DNA of 64,000 nt from contig CAJMLW010000007.1 in NCBI GenBank assembly GCA_905214495.1, positions 1-64,000 on the forward strand, given 5' to 3'. The number at the start of each line of letters is the position of its first letter. Positions within the stretch are counted from its first letter, which is position 1. Under the pieces are notes generated by a model. It did no database searches. It was given only the letters and a program-made list of their open reading frames with translations, and had not been told where the DNA came from. Origin of the DNA: an uncultured bacterium. Lineage in GTDB: Bacteria; Bacillota; Negativicutes; Veillonellales; Veillonellaceae. The position numbers and the translations under genes are program-made. Positions 37,016-45,601 of this stretch are shown piece by piece.

Positions 37016-37507
37016 TTATTTAATGGCGTTCATCAAAGCGGCTACTGTACGGTGAGATGCGAGAGCTTTCACCAATGTAGCACCTACGATGCCTGGGATT
37101 GTTTGACCAATCAATAAATTGATTACCAATGCCCAGTACGGAACACCTATGAGTGGACTAAGCCACAATGGTACGCATAATGCAGGTACTAAGATGATTG
37201 GCAGCATCGTCCACCACGCGCTAAGTCCAGCACGTCGCATCAATACGATGATACCTGTCGTCAAAATACCAACACCAAAGCCACCTACCATATCAAGGAT
37301 GCCAAGGCCACCGAACAAGAAATTAGAAATGAGGTTACCTATGCCCATAGGAACGATTAAGAACGGAAAGGCATAAGCAAGTGCATATAAAGATGTAGCT
37401 ATACGAATTTGGTACGCACCAAAAGAAATTCCTTGGGTGAGATAAATAAGAACAATGTACAATGCTACTACCATAGCAGAAATAGTCAATTTTCGTGTAG
37501 AGATCAT
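37016..37507 (-). CDS. queT: QueT family queuosine precursor transporter
   Basis: 163 residues with five or six membrane helices. The N-terminus RKLTISAMVVALYIVLIYLT and the segment GAYQIRIATSLYALAYAFP match the QueT (COG4708) family of ECF-type substrate-binding components. It would import a queuosine precursor such as preQ1. AAGGAGGTG lies before the ATG. Directly upstream are a preQ1-I riboswitch candidate and a terminator, which support the assignment. Confidence 0.9.
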   Translation of the reverse strand: MISTRKLTISAMVVALYIVLIYLTQGISFGAYQIRIATSLYALAYAFPFLIVPMGIGNLISNFLFGGLGILDMVGGFGVGILTTGIIVLMRRAGLSAWWTMLPIILVPALCVPLWLSPLIGVPYWALVINLLIGQTIPGIVGATLVKALASHRTVAALMNAIK

Positions 37508-37525
37508 GCACTCACCTCCTTATCA

Positions 37526-37556
37526 ATAAAAAAGAGCATGGCAAAACTACCATGCT
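37526..37556 (-). terminator. Riboswitch-controlled terminator of queT
   Basis: AGCATGG and CCATGCT form a 7-bp stem with a T run on the minus strand, just before the queT ribosome site. Its loop contains GTAGTTTTG, exactly complementary to CAAAACTAC in the tail of the preQ1 aptamer, so an alternative antiterminator helix is possible. Confidence 0.85.
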
Positions 37557-37574
37557 TGAATGTGCTTATGATTT

Positions 37575-37614
37575 CCGTAGTTTTGTTTAGAGACAGGATG
37601 GTTTCAAACTGTCT
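37575..37614 (-). promoter_or_regulatory. preQ1-I riboswitch aptamer
   Basis: On the minus strand: P1 stem AGACAG/CTGTCT, 12-base loop TTTGAAACCATC, then an A-rich tail CTAAACAAAACTACGG. The layout matches known preQ1-I aptamers in loop length, the AACC element and the A-rich strand ending in GG for the pseudoknot. It precedes a preQ1-type transporter. Confirmation needs a covariance-model search. Confidence 0.8.
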
Positions 37615-37617
37615 TAT

Positions 37618-37863
37618 GTAGTTGTTCGCCGTTTGGCGGTACAATTATATTAGCATACTTTATGAATTACGGCAATGTGCTCTTTTGGTGATAGAATTGA
37701 TTGCTTTAGCACCCGCTCCAGCTAGCTTAACGGTCTTCGGCCGAGGGCCTTGACCTACTAAAGTCGCTCTGCGAAAGCAATCAATTCTACGGCATAACGA
37801 TATATGCTCAATTGCATTCTTTACGCTTACCTAACATCCGCCCGCCAAACGGCGCTCAACTAA
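37618..37863. repeat. Large imperfect inverted repeat
   Basis: The left arm (about 37618-37710) is an imperfect reverse complement of the right arm (about 37769-37863). Best matches are TAGTTG..CGCCGTTTGGCGG at the outer ends and AGAATTGATTGCTTT at the inner ends. The layout resembles a MITE-like element or a long hairpin. Confidence 0.65.
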
Positions 37864-38000
37864 TAAACGGTTTTTCCGTATAGGGCCTTGACCTACTAAA
37901 GTCGCTCTGTAGAAGTAGTCAATTCTTTAGCATAACGATATATGCTCAATTGCATTCTTTACGTTATTCTAACATCAGCCTGCCAAACAGCGCTCAATTA
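37725..38000. repeat. Two tandem copies of a ~138-bp repeat
   Basis: GGGCCTTGACCTACTAAAGTC begins at 37745 and again at 37883, and the following ~118 bases are closely similar, including ATAACGATATATGCTCAATT and GCCAAAC(G/A)GCGCTCAA. The second copy ends within the queC stop codon. Fills most of the queT-queC gap; no gene is visible in it. Confidence 0.8.
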
Positions 38001-38687
38001 ATATGACGGGTCTTCTACACCGTTTGCGTGGAAGGCTTCTTGGCGGTCGATGCAGGTGCCGCAATGGCCGCACGGGCGGTCGCCACCTTCGTAGCAGGAC
38101 CAGGTGAGTTGGTATGGTACGCCTAAGCGTAGGCCTTCGCGGACTACGTCGGCTTTGTTGCTATTGATGAATGGCGCCTCGAGGGAACATTCTTTGCCGG
38201 ATCCTTCAAAGATAGCATCGGCCATGGATGTATAGAATATTTCTGTACAGTCTGGATAGGCATTACCAGCTGCATCATCAGCATGGGCTCCATAGTAAAT
38301 ATAGCCACAATCAAGGGATAAGGCTAAGGATGCCGCAGCAGATAGGAACAGGCCATTTCTAAATGGCACATAGGTGCTGACAGGTCCTTCCCCACGTTCA
38401 TCTTGCTGTTCCTTGTAGGAACCAGTAGGGACGTCCTCTGTGGACTGCTTCAATAGGGATGAGTTACTGAATGCAAACAGTCTTGTTACATCCATCGTTT
38501 TTCCTTCTATGCCATAGTATGCTAGTACTTTGGCTGCAGCCTCCAGTTCTTTGCTATGTTTTTGGCCGTATTGTATGGATAAGGGCACTACATTTTCTTT
38601 CCCAAATCGCTCAATGGCGAGCGCCAAACATGTCGTGCTGTCTACGCCGCCGCTGAATAATACAACGGCTTTTTGCTTTTGTGCCAT
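37998..38687 (-). CDS. queC: 7-cyano-7-deazaguanine synthase QueC
   Basis: 229 residues. Makes preQ0 in queuosine synthesis. PP-loop LFSGGVDSTTCLAL at the N-terminus and the C-terminal zinc site C-x8-C-x2-C-x2-C (CYEGGDRPCGHCGTC). Followed by the tandem repeat rather than by other que genes. The GAGGAACG site before the ATG lies close behind a hairpin. Confidence 0.95.
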   Translation of the reverse strand: MAQKQKAVVLFSGGVDSTTCLALAIERFGKENVVPLSIQYGQKHSKELEAAAKVLAYYGIEGKTMDVTRLFAFSNSSLLKQSTEDVPTGSYKEQQDERGEGPVSTYVPFRNGLFLSAAASLALSLDCGYIYYGAHADDAAGNAYPDCTEIFYTSMADAIFEGSGKECSLEAPFINSNKADVVREGLRLGVPYQLTWSCYEGGDRPCGHCGTCIDRQEAFHANGVEDPSY

Positions 38688-38701
38688 CGTTCCTCCTTAT
38701 G

Positions 38702-38727
38702 AAAGCCTCATCCGTAGATGAGGCTTT
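38702..38727 (-). terminator. Hairpin between exoA and queC
   Basis: AAAGCCTCATC and GATGAGGCTTT form an 11-bp stem with a 4-base loop. The T run is short. It could end exoA transcription or act in the queC leader; no preQ1-like aptamer is seen here. Confidence 0.6.
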
Positions 38728-38774
38728 ATACGTTAATATCAATATATGAAGCTAAGCTTTCACCATATCACATA

Positions 38775-39530
38775 TTATAATTCAATATCGAGTTCCACTG
38801 GACAGTGATCACTGCCAAAGATGTGTTGATGGATTTTGGCCTCTTTAATCTTGTCGTCCAAGCGTTTAGATGTAATAAAGTAGTCAATTCTCCATCCCAC
38901 GTTTCTGTCGCGCGCCTTGCCCATGTAGGACCACCAGCTATATTCATCAACCGCATCAGGATACAAGTAACGGAATGTATCGGTAAATCCAGACTCCAAC
39001 AATTCTGTCATCTTAGCCCGTTCTTCATCAGAGAAACCGGCATTCTTACGATTTGTTTTAGGATTTTTCAAATCGATTTCATTGTGAGCCACATTGAGGT
39101 CTCCACAGAGAATAACAGGTTTCTTTTTATCCAATTCTAATAGGTATGCACGGAACGCATCTTCCCAAGTCATACGATAATCTAAACGGGCCAGTTCACG
39201 TTGGCTATTTGGTGTATAGCAGCAAACGAGATAAAAATTATCGTATTCAGCAGTAATAACACGACCTTCCTGATCATGCTCTTCAATGCCGATGCCATTT
39301 GTTACGGCAATCGGTTTAATGCGAGTAAATACTGCGGTTCCACTATATCCCTTTTTCACTGCACTATTCCAAAACTGTTCATAGCCTGGTAGTTCTAGCT
39401 CAATTTGATGTGGCTGTAATTTTGTTTCTTGCAAGCAGAAAATATCTGCATCTAATTCATTAAAGGAATCGATAAAGCCTTTTGTTACGGCTGCACGCAA
39501 TCCATTTACATTCCAAGATATTAATTTCAT
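38775..39530 (-). CDS. exoA: Exodeoxyribonuclease III (AP endonuclease)
   Basis: 251 residues. Endonuclease/exonuclease/phosphatase fold: SWNVNGLRAAV at the N-terminus, FCLQETKLQ (metal Glu) near 33, GDLNVAHNEIDL near 145, RIDYFITS near 214 and GSDHCPVELD at the end. Base excision repair. Confidence 0.95.
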   Translation of the reverse strand: MKLISWNVNGLRAAVTKGFIDSFNELDADIFCLQETKLQPHQIELELPGYEQFWNSAVKKGYSGTAVFTRIKPIAVTNGIGIEEHDQEGRVITAEYDNFYLVCCYTPNSQRELARLDYRMTWEDAFRAYLLELDKKKPVILCGDLNVAHNEIDLKNPKTNRKNAGFSDEERAKMTELLESGFTDTFRYLYPDAVDEYSWWSYMGKARDRNVGWRIDYFITSKRLDDKIKEAKIHQHIFGSDHCPVELDIEL

Positions 39531-39568
39531 TGATACTCCTTATAAGGCATTTATATACAATATTATTT

Positions 39569-39586
39569 GTGAAAGCTAGCTTTCAC
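39569..39586. repeat. 18-bp perfect palindrome at the end of a small gene
   Basis: GTGAAAGCTAGCTTTCAC includes the stop codon of the small membrane protein. Loopless hairpin without T run; possibly a weak terminator. Confidence 0.4.
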
Positions 39587-39812
39587 GAGTATGTTTATGT
39601 TTACGATCATGTTTAGTCTGAGCCCGTGCTTGTCGCACAGCTTCATTAGCTTTCATTTCGTTTTCCTTACGATATCTAAAGTAATTTGCCACAACGGATA
39701 ATAAGAAAATAATCATCACCGTTACATTAAATAAGCCAGGACCGTAAGTATACAAATGATAGCATAAATAAGCAAAAGCAACGACCGATAATATGTGGTT
39801 TAAGATTCTCAT
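39576..39812 (-). CDS. Small membrane protein, function unknown
   Basis: 78 residues. Two predicted membrane helices (about 4-21 and 27-46) followed by a strongly basic tail rich in Lys, Arg and His (about 47-78). Its ATG overlaps the sulfurtransferase stop by four bases, so the two are co-translated. No family recognised. Confidence 0.7.
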   Translation of the reverse strand: MRILNHILSVVAFAYLCYHLYTYGPGLFNVTVMIIFLLSVVANYFRYRKENEMKANEAVRQARAQTKHDRKHKHTRES

Positions 39813-40624
39813 AATGTTTCAACCCCCGTTTGAATTGGGAATTCATCATAGGTCACCCAATCACTGGAACTACCTACGTATAACGCAGAATTTAGACCTA
39901 CTTCACTCATCACAAGTAGCGTATTACATGCAGTCACACCAGAACCACAATAGGTAACGACCGGTTTTTGTTGATAAATTTCATTATAGAACTCATTTTC
40001 TAAGTCCTTAACAGAACGTGGTCCTTCCGAGGTATAACCACTTTCATAAAAGTGATTAACAGCCCCAGGAATATGCCCTGTCATGCCATCCATCGCGTCT
40101 ACTACAGAACCATCATAACGTTCCGGTGCGCGGGCATCAACGATAACATGAGAACCAGACTTACTAGCCTCCAACACCTCGTTACGACTCATGGTCATAT
40201 CAGTTTGTAATGTATAGTTAAACGTTGTGGTCTCAGTAGGCAAAGGCGTAGGATCCTTGGTCAACAAATGCCCTTCTTTCACCCATCGTTCAATACCGCC
40301 AGATAAAACGCGTACATCTTTAAGTCCCATGTAGCGCAAGGTCCACCAAAGACGACCAGCCAAGAAAATCCAAGAATCATATACAACAACCTTGGCATGT
40401 TCATTAATACCAAATGTTTCAAAGGTCTTAGCTAACTGTTCCATATCCGGCAACGGATGACGTCCTCCATGTTCACCGATAGGGCCGGTCAAATCTTTAT
40501 CCATATCTACAGGAAAAGAACCTTTGATATGACCGCGTTTATAATCTTCAAACCCTCTTGCATCGAGGATGATAACCTCATCCATGATGGGTAATAATTC
40601 GTTAGGAGTAATGAAATTAGACAT
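39809..40624 (-). CDS. Rhodanese-type sulfurtransferase, two domains
   Basis: 271 residues from the ATG behind AAAGGAG (MSNFITPNE). Two rhodanese domains: the N-terminal one lacks the catalytic Cys, as usual, and the C-terminal one carries it in TYCGSGVTACNTL near 232. Other marks are DARGFEDYKRGHIKGS and DARAPERYDG. Thiosulfate or 3-mercaptopyruvate is the likely sulfur donor; the loop CGSGVTA looks more like the CGSGVTA type of mercaptopyruvate enzymes, but this is not decisive. Confidence 0.9.
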   Translation of the reverse strand: MSNFITPNELLPIMDEVIILDARGFEDYKRGHIKGSFPVDMDKDLTGPIGEHGGRHPLPDMEQLAKTFETFGINEHAKVVVYDSWIFLAGRLWWTLRYMGLKDVRVLSGGIERWVKEGHLLTKDPTPLPTETTTFNYTLQTDMTMSRNEVLEASKSGSHVIVDARAPERYDGSVVDAMDGMTGHIPGAVNHFYESGYTSEGPRSVKDLENEFYNEIYQQKPVVTYCGSGVTACNTLLVMSEVGLNSALYVGSSSDWVTYDEFPIQTGVETL

Positions 40625-40714
40625 AATGACTCCTTTCATATGATTATATCGAAAAATACAAATCTGTTAATACCATTATATACGAGTGGGCTAGGATATA
40701 CAAATGAATCTCAA

Positions 40715-41113
40715 TTATAAACGTTTATATAAAGCATTAACTGCCTCTATATCTGCCGGCAACCAATCCACCGAATATAGAGTCTCTTTAGTCAACCATT
40801 TAGCTGCTTCGTGTTCTAACAATATTACATGTGAATCTTCTGTTAACGTGCACATATAACAATGCATAGTGAGATCGAATTTTTCATAACCATTATAGTT
40901 AACAGTAATTAGTCTTTCCCCTACATTAATATCTGCCTGTAATTCTTCTTTTATTTCACGAATCAAAGCCTCATCATGCGATTCTCCAGGTTCAACCTTA
41001 CCGCCAGGAAATTCCCAACCATCTTTTAAATCACCATATCCACGTTGAGTTGCTAATATAGCGTTCCCCTTTTGAATTATAGCAGCAACAACTTCTATAT
41101 GTTTTCTAATCAT
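40715..41113 (-). CDS. Nudix hydrolase (MutT/8-oxo-dGTP-like)
   Basis: 132 residues. A complete Nudix box GGKVEPGESHDEALIREI with EEL (about 36-58). Overall length and fold match MutT-type pyrophosphohydrolases. The gene starts 13 bases behind the helicase/PLD gene stop, so they are one operon. Beside a nuclease-helicase it may clean or consume nucleotides, or serve as a defence effector; ordinary oxidised-nucleotide sanitation is the default. Confidence 0.88.
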   Translation of the reverse strand: MIRKHIEVVAAIIQKGNAILATQRGYGDLKDGWEFPGGKVEPGESHDEALIREIKEELQADINVGERLITVNYNGYEKFDLTMHCYMCTLTEDSHVILLEHEAAKWLTKETLYSVDWLPADIEAVNALYKRL

Positions 41114-41126
41114 TATATAATCTCAC

Positions 41127-44018
41127 CTATCCATTTAATAAATAGTCATATATATCATCTCGTACAGGAATGTCCAGTCTATATTCAAGTTCTACAGCCT
41201 TTGTATCACTTGCCATCATAATTTCCTCTGCATTTTCTCGCCCCGTCGAATGAATAGAACCTAAATAATAAAATTCCTTTGACTCTTCATCATCTTTATT
41301 TTTACGCATAAATAAGTGCATTGCAACACCTAGTTTATCTGCATCAAACGCTGTTGTTACATCATCAGATGTAAAGGATCGATTATTTTTGGAAATAGCT
41401 TTTAGCAAAGTAGGAGTCTCAAATCTATCCTCATACTTTATGCTATCCTGTATTCCTTCATCTTTATGATAGTTTATAAATAAAGGATATGTCTTAGTAT
41501 CACGATGATATTTATATCCACCGATATTTAATGGCACTTCATTTTGAGGCCATTCTAACAACTGGCATACTTGCTCATAATTATATTTTTCATAAAGAGC
41601 AAATGGCGTAGGTTGCAAAATAGATGGTCTATATTTACTATGATATCTGTCCAAGCCAAACTCTATAAGCTCATTAATATGGTCTCTAAAATAATCATCT
41701 TCTAATGCAGTCTTAAAGCAATCAGAAATGGAATAGTCATCGCCATCAGGCGCAATAAAAATACAATCTTTAAATGTCTTTTTAGTTAACGACACAGAGA
41801 ACTGATTACTTAAAAGATTAACGAGATTAGTTTTTCCGCTACCAGACAATTCAACATCATACTCACCTCTTAAAACATCCGTTAGAGATTTAATGATGTT
41901 ATTCTGCCCCTCTAACAAAAGTCGTAGTGTCAATAAATCTCTAACGCGCATCCCTGTCGCCAATTTTTGAGAGATAAAGTGTAACATCTGTTCCTGAACT
42001 GGCGTAAAAACTATCTTATAATCTTTATCCTTTATTTGAGTTAAGAAATGATGATAGGACTTATATTTAGTAAAAATTTTTGTAATATCAATAGATCCGT
42101 AATCCTTAAAATCTTTAATTCTAGGAATATGACCCAACTTATATTTCAAATCTAAATAGGCTTCTTTAATAAGTTTAGCACTACTCAAATTAGCCGTATC
42201 TATAGCAGCAAAAATACGTTTTTTAGCTATTGAATCAAAGTGAACTGTGGAAGTTCCCGGAATAATACGATTACCGGATTGTACATATTTTCGTAAAGTA
42301 TCCTTGTTATAGCTTCTATCGCCAGATAATGCGAGCGGTATCATATAATTGTTGGAATAATTACCAATAAAGTCTAAAATGACCACATATTCCTTATCTT
42401 CAAATTTACGCAATCCACGACCTAACTGCTGAATAAATACAATAGGACTTTCTGTTTGACGCAACATAATAACTTGGTTTACTTCAGGGATATCTACACC
42501 TTCATTGAAAATATCTACTGTAAATATATAGTCTAGTTGCTCATCTACTAATCCTTGATAACCTCCAGTACCAGTCAAACGCGCTATGGCATCCTCACGC
42601 TTTGCTTGTGAATCATCACCGGTCAACGATATAGTCCTGAATTTTCTTTCATTAAATGCATCAGATAGTTCTTTAGCTTCTTTTTTATTACTACAAAATA
42701 CTAATCCTTTAACACGACTTCCACTATGACCAAAGTAACGAATTTTCTCTATGATTTTATCAACGCGTTCACTTTCTGATAGGTTGGAGAAACTAATATT
42801 ATCCTCTTCAAGATTAATCTCTTTACCATCTATCCAGAGGTCACTTATCCCAAAGTAATGGAATGGACATAATAAGTCCTCCGCTAAAGCCTGTTCTAAA
42901 CGAATCTCATATACAATATTATGATGAAATAAGTTATATAAATCATATCCATCCGTACGTTCTGGACTAGCTGTCATTCCTAATAAAAATTTTGGCTTAA
43001 AGTAATCAATAATCCTTTGATAGCTATCCGCCCCCGCCCGATGCACTTCATCAATAATAATACAGTCAAAGTCATCTGGATTATATTTTTGTAAAATCTC
43101 AGTTTTTCCCATCATTTGCATAGTAGAGAATACGTAATCTGCATCAAAACATTTTACATTACCAGAAACAATTCCAAATGAAATTGTTCTGTCATCAAAT
43201 ACTCGTTGAAAACTACTGAGAGCTTGATTAGCAATTTGCTCACGATGTACTAAGAACAACAAGCGTTTAGGGCTCATTTCACGCATTGCAAATGCGGCTG
43301 CATATGTTTTACCCGTACCAGTAGCAGAAATTAACAGTCCCCTACGTTCATTCTGACGACGTAATTCATTAAAGTTATCTATAAACTGCTGTTGCATTAG
43401 ATTAGGTTCTAATTTCAAAGAACCTTTTAACTCTACCTGCTCAGCAATATTTTTCTGGGATAAACGATTAGCACGCTCCCATCTTGGTCTATACCATGGT
43501 AAGAAATCCGAATATTTCATAGTAAACTCGGAATTCCAATACAGTTCAAACTCCTCTAACACCTCTTTTGTATAGATATCATCTACATAGGATTGTGCTC
43601 TAGTATTCCACTCTCGATTCGTCTTTAAAGCGTTAATTGTTAAATTTGAACTTCCTACAATTATCTGATATGACTGATCTTTTTTAAAAATATACCCTTT
43701 AGTATGAAAACCATGGCTGCTAGTGCAATATACACGTAGCTCAACATTCTTTAAATTTCCTAAATCATCTAATACTTCTGGCCTATTAAATCCTAGATAA
43801 TCAGTAGTTAAAATGCGTCCCTTTACACCTCTATCTTCTAATTCTTTTAAAATTGGTTTTAGTACTAGTAAACCATCAGGTGTTATAAAGGCTACACTTA
43901 TAATAAACTCATCGCATGTACGTAATCCATCTTCGATAGCAGATAAAACATTACGTCCTTCCCCATTAGCAATGAGTTCTGTTGTAAAAATGTTATTCAT
44001 AATCTTTAAATCTGACAT
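41127..44018 (-). CDS. PLD nuclease-SF2 helicase-DUF3427 fusion protein
   Basis: 963 residues. Residues about 10-170 are a phospholipase-D-like nuclease domain with one HKD half (H-T-K in GFHTKGYIF, then GSSNLT). Residues about 205-560 form an SF2 helicase: ATGTGKT (Walker A), IDEVHRAG (DEVH), GMTASPERTDG and QQLGRGLRK (motif VI). The C-terminal about 360 residues fit DUF3427, often attached to this helicase class. AGGGAG precedes the ATG. Nudix is encoded 13 bases downstream. Related architectures occur in suspected anti-phage modules; a restriction-like role is inferred, not shown. The region looks more AT-rich than its neighbours, compatible with transfer. Confidence 0.88.
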   Translation of the reverse strand: MSDLKIMNNIFTTELIANGEGRNVLSAIEDGLRTCDEFIISVAFITPDGLLVLKPILKELEDRGVKGRILTTDYLGFNRPEVLDDLGNLKNVELRVYCTSSHGFHTKGYIFKKDQSYQIIVGSSNLTINALKTNREWNTRAQSYVDDIYTKEVLEEFELYWNSEFTMKYSDFLPWYRPRWERANRLSQKNIAEQVELKGSLKLEPNLMQQQFIDNFNELRRQNERRGLLISATGTGKTYAAAFAMREMSPKRLLFLVHREQIANQALSSFQRVFDDRTISFGIVSGNVKCFDADYVFSTMQMMGKTEILQKYNPDDFDCIIIDEVHRAGADSYQRIIDYFKPKFLLGMTASPERTDGYDLYNLFHHNIVYEIRLEQALAEDLLCPFHYFGISDLWIDGKEINLEEDNISFSNLSESERVDKIIEKIRYFGHSGSRVKGLVFCSNKKEAKELSDAFNERKFRTISLTGDDSQAKREDAIARLTGTGGYQGLVDEQLDYIFTVDIFNEGVDIPEVNQVIMLRQTESPIVFIQQLGRGLRKFEDKEYVVILDFIGNYSNNYMIPLALSGDRSYNKDTLRKYVQSGNRIIPGTSTVHFDSIAKKRIFAAIDTANLSSAKLIKEAYLDLKYKLGHIPRIKDFKDYGSIDITKIFTKYKSYHHFLTQIKDKDYKIVFTPVQEQMLHFISQKLATGMRVRDLLTLRLLLEGQNNIIKSLTDVLRGEYDVELSGSGKTNLVNLLSNQFSVSLTKKTFKDCIFIAPDGDDYSISDCFKTALEDDYFRDHINELIEFGLDRYHSKYRPSILQPTPFALYEKYNYEQVCQLLEWPQNEVPLNIGGYKYHRDTKTYPLFINYHKDEGIQDSIKYEDRFETPTLLKAISKNNRSFTSDDVTTAFDADKLGVAMHLFMRKNKDDEESKEFYYLGSIHSTGRENAEEIMMASDTKAVELEYRLDIPVRDDIYDYLLNG

Positions 44019-44279
44019 AGTACACTCCCTTATCGGATTATATATGTATACTATTATAGCAGCCTATAAGTTTTACTCCCAGATTAATATCCCAAAACAA
44101 TTTTTTCTAATATTTTATATATAATTTTGTATTTATTTTTCATGTTTATTTAATAATTATCAATTATATGTATCTTTTTTGCTCCTTTAATCTATGCTAT
44201 AATAATACTAATATCAACTGTATAGAATATAAAGTATAGATATTTTTTCACAAATACGTTGTATAAGGAGTATTGGCAA

Positions 44280-45212
44280 TTGAAAAAGGGTTATATTAAA
44301 TTAATCTTAGCCGTAATTCTAGGGATTGCTGTTATTGGTGGAGGCATTTATTGCGCTTATCACTTCCTATCCAATAAAGCAACTACAATATTATATCGCT
44401 CTACTATTGAGGACAAGATCAATTCCTTACGACCTTATATCGAGGCAGCTGATACATTTAATTTAAATAGTGTCGCCTATACCTATCAAATACAACCAAC
44501 TCTTGAAGAATTGCGCAATCATACACATAATACGTCTGTAACATTACCTGACTATAAAAAATTAAAATCTCAGCTTGAAGCAGCTAAAGAAGAAAGCTCC
44601 ACACCATATGAGGATGTAAATAAAGCGACAGATGAATTACTTACTATCTTATCACAATTAATTCCTGTGTCCGACCAACTTCAAAACTACTATACAGATA
44701 GAACGTTTGAAAAAGATAATTTTGTAGGCAGTGATAACTTAGCTCGCCAATATGTACCATTAGCGGATCAATTCAATGCGGCCTATAATGCATACGATTT
44801 AGCACTTGAAAATCGTAATAACGAATTGTATACAGAACGCATGAAAGAATTCGCTGATGAAAACAGAGTCAATGCAGTTAATTTCATCGAATTAAATATA
44901 CTATTATCTCAAACCATTAATATTATCGATCCTGATGGTAATACAGATACACAAAAGGTCGAAACCAATCTACAAGAAATTACAAAACGCTTGAATGACT
45001 TGCAACCTGGTATAAAACCAGAAACGCAAGCTGCGGTTAAACAATATCAAGATGCTGTAAAAGAATTTATTGCAGAAGCAAGAAATTACATCATCATCAA
45101 CTCCTCCTATGGCGAAGCATATACGCAATTATATGTAAAATATAATCGCATGATTGGCCGTGCTAACGAGGTGGATATGAATGACCTCGATGCAGTAAAC
45201 AGCAAAAAATAA
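44280..45212 (+). CDS. DUF3829-like membrane-anchored protein
   Basis: 310 residues from a TTG 9 bases behind AAGGAG; a TTG 21 bases earlier is in frame but lies before that site. One N-terminal membrane helix (about 6-28), then an all-helical extracytoplasmic domain. The segment SQLIPVSDQLQNYYTDRTF and KDNFVGSDNLARQYVPLADQF resembles DUF3829/YiiG family proteins, whose function is unknown. Alone between the helicase gene (divergent) and a terminator. Confidence 0.7.
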   Translation: MKKGYIKLILAVILGIAVIGGGIYCAYHFLSNKATTILYRSTIEDKINSLRPYIEAADTFNLNSVAYTYQIQPTLEELRNHTHNTSVTLPDYKKLKSQLEAAKEESSTPYEDVNKATDELLTILSQLIPVSDQLQNYYTDRTFEKDNFVGSDNLARQYVPLADQFNAAYNAYDLALENRNNELYTERMKEFADENRVNAVNFIELNILLSQTINIIDPDGNTDTQKVETNLQEITKRLNDLQPGIKPETQAAVKQYQDAVKEFIAEARNYIIINSSYGEAYTQLYVKYNRMIGRANEVDMNDLDAVNSKK

Positions 45213-45226
45213 TAATTGAGCAACAC

Positions 45227-45254
45227 AAAGGACCAGCATTTTAGCTGGTCCTTT
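45227..45254. terminator. Intrinsic terminator
   Basis: AAAGGACCAGC and GCTGGTCCTTT form an 11-bp stem with a T-rich 3' side on the plus strand; ends the DUF3829 gene. Confidence 0.85.
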
Positions 45255-45256
45255 TA

Positions 45257-45497
45257 TTATTCTTTTTTCAAATCTTTCGTTATTACATAGTATTCACTAG
45301 GTGATATATGAATACCCTTTGGATAGCTTTTACCAATCATATTAATCTTAGGATAGCCAAGGAATATAGTAACATTCTCATCGAGCAAAATTTGTTGGGC
45401 ATTGATGATAGCATTACGTGCGATTGTAGTATCTAGCGTAGAACCTGCCAGTGCTATAAGTTCATCAAATCGGGAATTATTAAATCCATATCGCTTT
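45257..45497 (-). pseudogene. C-terminal relic of a solute-binding protein
   Basis: The minus strand encodes about 80 residues, from YGFNNSRFDELIALAG through NAQQILLDENVTIFLGYPK to YYVITKDLKKE and a stop. They align along their whole length with the last 80 residues of the substrate-binding protein at 47226-48791 (GYSNPQVDQLLDAAE ... FLGYPK ... YPSDYYWITNK). Upstream the frame is closed by TGA TAA and no start exists. It is a decayed second copy beside the transporter operon. Confidence 0.8.
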
Positions 45498-45562
45498 CTT
45501 TATCATATCCTATTTATCGAAAGTTTTCAATCACCTAATATATATTTAGCAGATAGAAAAGA

Positions 45563-45592
45563 TGAAAGCCTTCGCATACGCGAAGGCTTTCA
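45563..45592 (-). terminator. Terminator of the ABC transporter operon
   Basis: TGAAAGCCTTCGC pairs with GCGAAGGCTTTCA around a 4-base loop, 10 bases behind the last transporter gene. Confidence 0.78.
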
Positions 45593-45601
45593 CCAATGAG
45601 G

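Noticed and set aside
38702..38765. Second preQ1 riboswitch before queC
   Set aside because: A hairpin is present, but the A-rich tail and loop elements of preQ1 aptamers are missing.
40715..44018. Calling the PLD-helicase a known named defence system such as DISARM or Mokosh
   Set aside because: Partner genes and domain order of those systems are not present; only the general PLD plus helicase theme is shared.
45402..45599. Short plus-strand open frame in the transporter gap
   Set aside because: It runs opposite the substrate-binding-protein relic and through a terminator hairpin; not a gene.
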